A DNA stretch of 64,000 bases, taken from assembly GCF_018691265.1 (NCBI RefSeq), contig NW_024881313.1, positions 13,651,001 to 13,715,000 on the forward strand. The letters run 5' to 3'. The notes under the pieces were generated by a model. It was not told where the DNA came from. It worked only from the letters and a program-made list of their open reading frames with translations, and ran no database searches. Position 1 is the stretch's first letter; every line of letters begins with the position of its first letter. The DNA comes from Tyto alba. Taxonomy: Eukaryota > Chordata > Aves > Strigiformes > Tytonidae. A program made the translations under genes and the position numbers. Below, in pieces: positions 61,401 through 64,000 of the stretch.

Positions 61401-64000
61401 CACAGTCTAGACATTCTCAGATCTGCACTCAGTTCATAGAATGACATTCTTACATAGAAGTCTGCTTATTGATCAGTAATCTAACAGGATATTAGGGTCA
61501 AGGATCCAGGGGTCTGCATTTTTACATGCATACCACTTTGGTTTTTATGGTAAGACTGATGGTCAAGGTTGAATTTAATTATGTATGTGAATTGAACTGG
61601 CAAAGCAATAAATATTTTTAAATTAATACGACATATTTCTTGGTTTTTACTAAATGTTCAGTCATGCTATCTATGATAAGTCCTTCTTATGTTGATTGAT
61701 TGCACAAGTAGAGGAAACAGGATTTGATTCTGCAGTTGATGTTTTAAAGGATAAAACTCACATGTGTGCCTGTGAGAAATGCCAGCTGTACAGGAATTAA
61801 TTTTTTTACAACAGTAGGTCTTATTCAGTTTTCATTGCCTGAACACCATACTAACAATGTCAAATGGGCTGTAACAAATGGTAGCAATAAATCTATAGTT
61901 TTATCTGATTTGACATTTATTATTAGTGAAGGAACACATGAATACACAGAATATCCTAATTCTGGTTCGTACGTACGTGCTCTGCAGATGTGCAAAGGTG
62001 TTAATCAGGAAGCTGTGTGATGACCTGAGTCAGGAAGGATAGTCAGTCCTAGTGCTAGGCAGCAAGCATTGAAACAAGCTGGCACACTGTTTCATTATGT
62101 CAAAAGCCATTTGTATTAATAGCCTATATGAAGGACACAGGAAGCAAAATCCTGCTGAAAAAAGTCTTAAAGTAAATTAGATTAAATAGTCACTCTGTGT
62201 TCCTAGAACAGCATAAAATAAATTGCCTTGTGCATCCCATTAATTTAGGAATATTTCTATTTGCAAAAAATTACTTTCTTTTTTCCCCTAGTGAATCAGC
62301 TGTGTAATTTCATGCATCACAGTTTCTTTTCCAGTCTCCCAACTCTACATAACAGTGTCTGAATTTTTGCTGCTCTAAGAAACTGGGGAGAGGGGAAGGG
62401 GACAAGTTCTGCTTACAGAGGCAAGGGGCATCTGGTTAGCAGGTCAGTAGTAGGTAGCCCCGATGACAAGCAGAGCATTTTTTAGCTCCCAGAGTTAGGG
62501 CTAGTGGACCCGGAGCCTCCCACAGATCAGGGCTGTAAAGGCAGTGCTCCAGTGGAGATGTGACCAGTGGAGTGCAGTGGGTGCCTCTGCCTCGCACAGG
62601 GCAGGAGCTACAGCACACTTGTGTGCAAGCAGAAGCTCCCATCTCGGCAGGATCTCAGTCAAATCTGGAATTTGGATAGGGAGAACCATCCATGGACCAT
62701 GACTTGCAGTATACTGCCTTTTCTAGGAGCTGCATCTCACTGTCTAACTCCCGGTGAACTCCCAGCTCATGGGAGTCAGGAGGTTTGGGTACAAGGAAGA
62801 GAAGGTGGACTTGGCTGTGCACTGTGCGGATGCTTCTCTGCCTGTAGAGATCCATAAGCCACTACCCAGTACAGCAGAAATGGTCAGTGGTCAGTCCTTC
62901 TGCACTAGTGTGCCTTTGGTGAAGAATGGAGTCGTGAGAAATGGGGAAACATTTTTGTATTTCTCTGCCCATTATGAGCAATATAACCCCCTTAGGGCCT
63001 TTTGTGAGCAGCTATACAAGTATTAATAAAGGTGCTTTAGTGAGCAGTCTGAGAGCTCTTGACTGAAAAATAAAACTAACGTTGTGCTTGCATCTCATAG
63101 GCTAGGTTTGTTACAGGTGATGACCGCTCCTGATCTCATTGACATTCTCTGGAGCTGGTTTTGGTATCTGCACTGGGCACTGCTGTTATGTGAATTATGG
63201 TGAAGCATTTATGTACCAGGGAATAGAATCACCTCTACCTTTGTTTAAAACATATGCAGCAGTTGATCTGAAGAAAATATTTTTGTTACCCTATTAAATA
63301 AATCAGGAAAGTTTCTGGAAGCCAGGTGCCATGAAGGATTTTCTTTTTGTAACAGCTACGTTTTATAACATGTTGTATGCCTACACTGCTAGCATGAATA
63401 TGCTTTTCAAGTCTGTGTGCATGCAGCAGGGCAGGTGTAACAATAATTATAGACAAATCTGAACACTGTAGTTGGACTGATACTCTTTTGAAGTATCAGC
63501 AGAAAGATGTTATGCTCTCCACATTCTGAAAATCAGAGATGTCTTTTTATATACTTAAGATCAGAAAAACTAAGTCAACCCTGCAGAGATTCTGGGTATG
63601 TATTTCTAGAAAACCTTTGTGCTGGACCTCATTTTACTGCTTTTAGACTGGATCAATAACTATCGTAGCCTCAGTGAGGTTACTGTTGTGTTTCACCTGT
63701 TTCAAGAATCAGGAATAAATTCTTCATTATATACTTTATAGAGGGTTCTTGTGTGTTCTGAGTCATACCCAATTTCTTATTTCCACAGCCTCAGACCAAT
63801 TCTGTCTTGAAAATTATGTGCTTCATTGCATGATACAAATATCTGGCTTGCTCTATGATGCAGAATGTTATGAAGTGAATAGATGCAGCATAGATTTTAC
63901 TTTAATTTTCAGTTAAACTTACTTTCCATATTCTGTTCAGGGAGAAAAAGGCAATCAAGGTTTTCCTGGACTAAAGGGATCAATAGGAATTGGCCTTATT
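7289..64000 (+). CDS. COL28A1: COL28A1, collagen type XXVIII alpha 1 chain, N-terminal two thirds (27 exons, runs off window)
   Basis: Joining 27 GT-AG exons gives 731 codons without a stop. Residues 1-23 are a signal peptide. A basic spacer follows, then a vWA domain (about 41-226), a linker with C234, C239 and C241, and a Gly-X-Y helix from G244 to the window end. The MIDAS residues D52-S54-S56, T129 and D159 are all present, so the domain should bind a divalent metal. N-glycosylation sequons lie at N31, N71 and N137. The combination of an N-terminal vWA, a linker Cys cluster, a helix with many short interruptions and 69-nt exons fits collagen XXVIII, a secreted matrix protein of the vWA-collagen group. 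Family members are about 1,100 residues long and end with a second vWA and a Kunitz domain, which would lie to the right. Collagens VI and XXI are poorer fits because their vWA arrangement and helix lengths differ. The joins follow consensus splice sites; no transcript was available. Confidence 0.95.
7407..7969 (+). other. COL28A1: Intron 1
   Basis: 563 nt, AT-rich, GT-AG. Nothing else recognised. Confidence 0.9.
7970..8529 (+). CDS. COL28A1: COL28A1 exon 2: vWA domain 1
   Basis: This single 560-nt exon encodes residues 40-226 and holds practically the whole vWA domain. The first strand CLVDIVFIMD leads into the MIDAS loop D52-S-S-E-S56. T129 sits in the GHGTYSYYAI loop, and D159 in the strand ending FLMTDG. 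Cys43 and Cys212 near the two ends may pair, as is common in extracellular vWA domains. Sequons lie at N71 and N137. All three MIDAS elements are intact, so metal-dependent ligand binding is expected. The acceptor is cattacag/GT and the donor CTG/gtaagt. Confidence 0.96.
8530..10033 (+). other. COL28A1: Intron 2
   Basis: 1,504 nt, AT-rich. Short open frames here look random. Confidence 0.9.
10034..10054 (+). CDS. COL28A1: COL28A1 exon 3: 21-nt micro-exon after the vWA domain
   Basis: It encodes EALLQKQ (residues 227-233), bounded by tttttag and CAG/gtaggt. It keeps phase 0 between the last vWA helix and the Cys linker. Its small size makes it easy to miss in automatic prediction. Confidence 0.85.
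10055..10551 (+). other. COL28A1: Intron 3
   Basis: 497 nt, AT-rich. Nothing else recognised. Confidence 0.88.
10552..10608 (+). CDS. COL28A1: COL28A1 exon 4: Cys linker and start of triple helix
   Basis: It encodes CMRKNCGCEKGVKGEKGDS (residues 234-252). Cys234, Cys239 and Cys241 directly precede the first Gly-X-Y triplet (G244). In collagens such clusters commonly link the three chains by disulfides, which is the likely role here. The donor is TCT/gtaagt. Confidence 0.93.
10609..11877 (+). other. COL28A1: Intron 4, containing a possible cassette exon
   Basis: 1,269 nt. It contains the 54-nt candidate exon at 10924-10977 and a TA-rich stretch at about 11395-11418. The remainder is unremarkable. 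Confidence 0.85.
10924..10977 (+). other. Candidate 54-nt cassette or decaying exon in intron 4
   Basis: An acceptor (gcaacag, AG at 10922-10923) and a strong donor (TGT/gtaaga at 10978) bound exactly 54 nt, the size of exons 5 and 10. The block is in frame, without stops, and reads GMKGPLDRDLLPTAASIC. Only the first two triplets are collagenous. Including it would add an 18-residue break and a cysteine near the start of the helix. It may be a decaying helix exon, a lineage-specific alternative exon, or chance. Confidence 0.35.
11878..11931 (+). CDS. COL28A1: COL28A1 exon 5: helix
   Basis: 54 nt encoding GNAGNRGEKGEPGPKGNK (residues 253-270), six perfect triplets with GEKGEP and GPKGNK charge pairs. 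The acceptor is gtttcag and the donor AAG/gtaaag. Confidence 0.94.
11932..12453 (+). other. COL28A1: Intron 5
   Basis: 522 nt. Nothing else recognised. Confidence 0.9.
12454..12495 (+). CDS. COL28A1: COL28A1 exon 6: helix with first interruption
   Basis: 42 nt encoding GDAQKGDHGEKGEE (residues 271-284). The run G-D-A-Q-K-G leaves four residues between glycines, so this exon carries the first break in the helix. The donor is GAG/gtatgt. Confidence 0.93.
12496..13215 (+). other. COL28A1: Intron 6
   Basis: 720 nt. A 19-base T run (13184-13202) forms an unusually long pyrimidine tract just before the acceptor. Confidence 0.9.
13216..13242 (+). CDS. COL28A1: COL28A1 exon 7: 27-nt helix micro-exon
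   Basis: It encodes GSPGYKGDK (residues 285-293), three triplets. The acceptor gaatag follows a long T run; the donor is AAG/gtaaga. Confidence 0.9.
13243..14372 (+). other. COL28A1: Intron 7
   Basis: 1,130 nt, AT-rich, with an A run near 13420-13431. Nothing else recognised. Confidence 0.88.
14373..14417 (+). CDS. COL28A1: COL28A1 exon 8: helix with an internal cysteine
   Basis: 45 nt encoding GERGECGPPGIKGER (residues 294-308), five perfect triplets. Cys299 occupies a Y position inside the helix, which is uncommon and could form an interchain disulfide. The donor is AGA/gtaagt. Confidence 0.93.
14418..16505 (+). other. COL28A1: Intron 8
   Basis: 2,088 nt, with a T-rich stretch at about 15721-15753. 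Both-strand open frames here are AT-driven chance frames. Confidence 0.88.
16506..16550 (+). CDS. COL28A1: COL28A1 exon 9: helix
   Basis: 45 nt encoding GLEGPFGPRGPRGPQ (residues 309-323), five perfect triplets rich in Gly-Pro-Arg, which stabilises the helix. The acceptor is cctcag and the donor CAG/gtaaga. Confidence 0.94.
16551..17969 (+). other. COL28A1: Intron 9
   Basis: 1,419 nt, with an A-rich tract at 17888-17914 shortly before the acceptor. Nothing else recognised. Confidence 0.88.
17970..18023 (+). CDS. COL28A1: COL28A1 exon 10: helix
   Basis: 54 nt encoding GISGPPGEPGLKGIQGSK (residues 324-341), six perfect triplets. It is the last of the small, uninterrupted exons. The donor is AAG/gtaaga. 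Confidence 0.94.
18024..27485 (+). other. COL28A1: Intron 10 (largest, 9.5 kb)
   Basis: It separates the small-exon block from the 69-nt-exon block. The sequence is AT-rich with A and T runs (near 22797-22808 and 24851-24870), a modestly GC-richer stretch at about 19970-20350, and a long T/G low-complexity tract at the 3' end. No exon that fits the collagen frame was found. Confidence 0.85.
27245..27374 (+). repeat. T/G low-complexity tract with (TTTG)n and a 22-base T run
   Basis: About 130 nt consist almost wholly of T and G, with TTTG units at about 27286-27305 and a T run at 27353-27374. It ends 111 nt before exon 11. On the minus strand it is an A/C tract, possibly the tail of an old retroelement. 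Confidence 0.85.
27486..27554 (+). CDS. COL28A1: COL28A1 exon 11: first 69-nt interrupted helix module
   Basis: It encodes residues 342-364, starting GEQGPLGPYGPPGLP and ending GVGQPGPK. Five triplets, then G-V-G (one residue between glycines), then two triplets. This layout repeats through the rest of the gene. The donor is AAG/gtaact. Confidence 0.94.
27555..29106 (+). other. COL28A1: Intron 11
   Basis: 1,552 nt. It carries a perfect 28-bp palindrome (29000-29027) near its 3' end and a T run near 28308-28317. Confidence 0.88.
29000..29027. repeat. 28-bp perfect AT-rich palindrome
   Basis: The sequence is its own reverse complement, centred on AGATCT at 29011-29016, with flanking TA alternation. 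It lies 79 nt before exon 12 and could extrude as a hairpin in DNA or pre-mRNA. Confidence 0.9.
29107..29175 (+). CDS. COL28A1: COL28A1 exon 12: 69-nt helix module
   Basis: It encodes residues 365-387, starting GDQGQEGKIGFP, with a G-T-G interruption and ending GEPGLP. The acceptor is cataag, which has a poor pyrimidine tract next to it; the donor is CCT/gtaagt. Confidence 0.92.
29176..30412 (+). other. COL28A1: Intron 12
   Basis: 1,237 nt, AT-rich. Nothing else recognised. Confidence 0.9.
30413..30481 (+). CDS. COL28A1: COL28A1 exon 13: 69-nt helix module with GLPGER motif
   Basis: It encodes residues 388-410, with a G-E-G interruption. Residues 394-399 read GLPGER. With hydroxyproline this matches the GLOGER-type site known to bind the collagen-receptor integrins in fibrillar collagens. 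The donor is AAG/gtagtt. Confidence 0.94.
30482..31409 (+). other. COL28A1: Intron 13
   Basis: 928 nt, AT-rich. A 117-codon open frame (30876-31229) has no family features and looks like chance. Confidence 0.88.
31410..31478 (+). CDS. COL28A1: COL28A1 exon 14: 69-nt helix module, G-X-Q-I-X-G interruption
   Basis: It encodes residues 411-433, starting GEKGSEG and ending GQQIKGDK. Glycine 18 of the module is Gln, so four residues (QQIK) separate glycines. It closely resembles relic exon 1 upstream of the gene. The donor is AAG/gtgaga. Confidence 0.94.
31479..33017 (+). other. COL28A1: Intron 14
   Basis: 1,539 nt, with a GC-richer segment at about 31800-32400 that is open in several frames on both strands but resembles no protein I know. 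It may be an old repeat. Confidence 0.85.
33018..33086 (+). CDS. COL28A1: COL28A1 exon 15: 69-nt helix module
   Basis: It encodes residues 434-456, starting GEQGQVGPQGPAGPP, with a G-I-G interruption and ending GNPGSQ. The donor is CAG/gtaagc. Confidence 0.94.
33087..33876 (+). other. COL28A1: Intron 15
   Basis: 790 nt. Nothing else recognised. Confidence 0.9.
33877..33945 (+). CDS. COL28A1: COL28A1 exon 16: 69-nt helix module
   Basis: It encodes residues 457-479, starting GIQGPQGNPGAKGSK, with a G-F-G interruption and ending GLPGPK. The donor is AAG/gtaatg. Confidence 0.94.
33946..35225 (+). other. COL28A1: Intron 16, with CR1 fragment
   Basis: 1,280 nt. It contains the CR1 3' end at 35081-35142. 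Otherwise nothing recognised. Confidence 0.9.
35081..35142 (-). mobile_element. CR1 LINE 3'-end fragment
   Basis: It starts gaatcatagaatcatagaat, the reverse complement of the ATTCTATG repeats that end avian CR1 elements. It continues with ttggaagggacc and gatcatcaagtcca, the typical adjoining CR1 3' sequence. Only about 60 nt remain, a strongly 5'-truncated copy on the minus strand. This is the main sequence evidence that the host is a bird or another sauropsid. Confidence 0.92.
35226..35294 (+). CDS. COL28A1: COL28A1 exon 17: 69-nt helix module
   Basis: It encodes residues 480-502, starting GQPGEPGQKGEPGLP, with a G-I-G interruption and ending GVRGLK. The donor is AAA/gtgagc. It lies only 84 nt after the CR1 fragment. 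Confidence 0.94.
35295..36372 (+). other. COL28A1: Intron 17
   Basis: 1,078 nt. Nothing else recognised. Confidence 0.9.
36373..36444 (+). CDS. COL28A1: COL28A1 exon 18: 72-nt uninterrupted helix module
   Basis: It encodes residues 503-526, starting GDVGLSGLPGEK and ending GKSGKK. Eight perfect triplets: this exon keeps the full 24 residues and has no slip. The donor is AAG/gtaagg. Confidence 0.94.
36445..38402 (+). other. COL28A1: Intron 18
   Basis: 1,958 nt, with a 16-base T run at 37515-37530. Nothing else recognised. Confidence 0.9.
38403..38471 (+). CDS. COL28A1: COL28A1 exon 19: 69-nt helix module
   Basis: It encodes residues 527-549, starting GEKGDQGPRGPEGPP, with a G-K-G interruption and ending GDVGQK. 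The acceptor is ctgttag and the donor AAG/gtatgg. Confidence 0.93.
38472..39059 (+). other. COL28A1: Intron 19
   Basis: 588 nt. Nothing else recognised. Confidence 0.9.
39060..39131 (+). CDS. COL28A1: COL28A1 exon 20: 72-nt uninterrupted helix module
   Basis: It encodes residues 550-573, starting GDPGEKGSQGLIGYK and ending GPAGPK. It is the second of the two 24-residue exons without a slip. The donor is AAA/gtaagc. Confidence 0.94.
39132..39773 (+). other. COL28A1: Intron 20
   Basis: 642 nt. Nothing else recognised. Confidence 0.9.
39774..39842 (+). CDS. COL28A1: COL28A1 exon 21: 69-nt helix module with shifted interruption
   Basis: It encodes residues 574-596, starting GEPGERGPPGVT and ending GPAGPK. 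The interruption is G-S-S-I-Q-G at module positions 13-18, three residues earlier than in the other Ile-type modules. It also has a GEPGER triplet pair. The donor is AAG/gtgatt. Confidence 0.94.
39843..42586 (+). other. COL28A1: Intron 21, with a possible relic exon
   Basis: 2,744 nt, with a T/G-rich tract at about 40155-40190 and a possible decayed helix exon at 40851-40919. Confidence 0.85.
40851..40919 (+). pseudogene. Possible decayed 69-nt helix exon in intron 21
   Basis: In one frame 23 codons start GTQDTQGTPGIK and end GKKGED, with glycine at module positions 1, 7, 10, 18 and 21, the COL28 register including the slip at 18. Positions 4, 13 and 16 have lost glycine. The flank before it ends in AG but is purine-rich, not pyrimidine-rich, and there is no donor at the expected base. 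A purine-rich stretch could imitate this by chance. Confidence 0.3.
42587..42655 (+). CDS. COL28A1: COL28A1 exon 22: 69-nt helix module, G-X-S-I-X-G interruption
   Basis: It encodes residues 597-619, starting GDPGPKGPPGDDGLP and ending GNSIMGPM. Four residues (NSIM) separate glycines. The exon ends in Met, unlike the Lys or Gln that ends most of its neighbours. The donor is ATG/gtagga. Confidence 0.92.
42656..46729 (+). other. COL28A1: Intron 22
   Basis: 4,074 nt, AT-rich, with TTTG repeats near 44327-44346 and an A run near 44869-44881. Nothing else recognised. Confidence 0.88.
46730..46798 (+). CDS. COL28A1: COL28A1 exon 23: 69-nt helix module
   Basis: It encodes residues 620-642, starting GIRGLPGLPGPRGEK, with a G-D-G interruption and ending GHKGEA. 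It contains the only KGD tripeptide spanning an interruption. The donor is GCT/gtaagt. Confidence 0.94.
47790..47854 (+). repeat. (AATA)n-type simple repeat
   Basis: Irregular AATA and AAT units run for about 65 nt. Confidence 0.85.
48178..48195 (+). repeat. A18 run
   Basis: An uninterrupted run of 18 A. No target-site duplication was seen that would mark it as a retroelement tail. Confidence 0.85.
48964..49032 (+). CDS. COL28A1: COL28A1 exon 24: 69-nt helix module, Gly-Pro-rich
   Basis: It encodes residues 643-665, starting GPPGPAGPPGPAGPK, with a G-V-G interruption and ending GDAGPK. The first 36 nt are a near-perfect 18-nt tandem duplication (GPPGPA twice), the most imino-acid-rich helix segment seen. 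The donor is AAG/gtactt. Confidence 0.94.
49524..49555 (+). repeat. (AAAAC)n simple repeat
   Basis: An A run followed by four AAAAC-like units. Confidence 0.8.
51915..51948 (+). repeat. 17-nt tandem duplication
   Basis: The 17-mer ctgatcttaatgtactt occurs twice head to tail (51915-51931 and 51932-51948), an exact recent-looking duplication. Confidence 0.9.
56708..56776 (+). CDS. COL28A1: COL28A1 exon 25: 69-nt helix module
   Basis: It encodes residues 666-688, starting GDHGLRGYPGPPGPP, with a G-P-G interruption and ending GTVGPQ. The acceptor is ttttcag. The donor CAG/gttggt is the weakest in the gene because +3 and +4 depart from consensus. The frame and module length support it. Confidence 0.92.
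57754..57800 (+). repeat. Dispersed 47-nt repeat, copy 1
   Basis: It matches 60074-60122 closely (shared core catactttactgt, then ttctttcttttctcctt). The 14-mer aacatactttactg also occurs 16 nt upstream of its own copy here (57740 and 57756). It may be a shared old repeat family. Confidence 0.7.
58245..58277 (+). repeat. A-rich run (A23 then GGA8)
   Basis: 23 consecutive A followed by GG and another A run. No retroelement body recognised in front of it. Confidence 0.85.
58917..58985 (+). CDS. COL28A1: COL28A1 exon 26: 69-nt helix module, G-X-S-I-X-G interruption
   Basis: It encodes residues 689-711, starting GFKGQKGELGPRGPN and ending GLSIQGNK. Four residues (LSIQ) separate glycines. The donor is AAG/gtaatt. 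Confidence 0.94.
58986..63940 (+). other. COL28A1: Intron 26
   Basis: 4,955 nt. It contains copy 2 of the dispersed repeat (60074-60122) and a GC-richer segment at about 62380-62880 with several overlapping open frames that match no family I recognise. Confidence 0.87.
60074..60122 (+). repeat. Dispersed repeat, copy 2
   Basis: About 49 nt closely similar to 57754-57800, in the same orientation, 2.3 kb away in the next intron. Confidence 0.7.
63941..64000 (+). CDS. COL28A1: COL28A1 exon 27 (partial): helix module cut by the window end
   Basis: After ctgttcag the frame reads residues 712-731, starting GEKGNQGFPGLKGSI and followed by G-I-G-L-I. The G-I-G slip falls at module positions 16-18, so three more residues are expected beyond the edge to complete 69 nt. 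Confidence 0.93.

Noticed and set aside
1..64000. tRNA, rRNA, CRISPR, operon, riboswitch or intact transposase
   Set aside because: None seen on either strand; the window is a eukaryotic gene with introns.

Overview
This is a piece of a vertebrate nuclear genome, most likely a bird or another sauropsid. It has long AT-rich introns, GT-AG splice sites, and a decayed CR1 LINE 3' end at 35081-35142 (minus strand), a family abundant in birds and reptiles. There are no bacterial-style operons, no RNA genes and no CRISPR arrays. One protein-coding gene dominates: COL28A1 (collagen type XXVIII alpha 1 chain) on the + strand. It starts at 7289 and runs off the right edge. I resolved 27 coding exons, totalling 731 codons. 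They encode a signal peptide, the first von Willebrand factor A (vWA) domain with a complete MIDAS metal site, a short cysteine-bearing linker, and most of the triple-helical domain. The second vWA domain and the Kunitz domain known for this family must lie beyond position 64000.

Layout: 1-7288 is upstream DNA. It contains three decayed collagen exons in the same orientation as COL28A1 (538-582, 918-986, 1499-1558) and a possible Kunitz-like remnant (1682-1846). 7289-8529 holds the signal peptide and vWA exons. 10034-18023 holds the linker and eight small exons (21-57 nt). After a 9.5 kb intron, 27486-64000 holds seventeen exons with a striking rule: fourteen of the sixteen complete ones are exactly 69 nt (23 residues) and two are 72 nt. 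In every 69-nt exon one residue is missing from the Gly-X-Y register at about residues 16-18. The interruptions fall into two classes: G-X-G, and G-X-[S/Q]-I-X-G.

The gene product is a secreted extracellular-matrix protein. The vWA domain would bind ligands through a metal ion, and the interrupted helix would form a flexible trimeric rod. Less ordinary observations are the probable remains of a second COL28-like gene upstream, a possible 54-nt cassette exon in intron 4 (10924-10977), a possible relic exon in intron 21, a GLPGER integrin-type motif in exon 13, a helix cysteine in exon 8, and a 28-bp perfect palindrome just before exon 12. I saw no wholly new system. The upstream relic and the modular interruption pattern are the points most worth checking.
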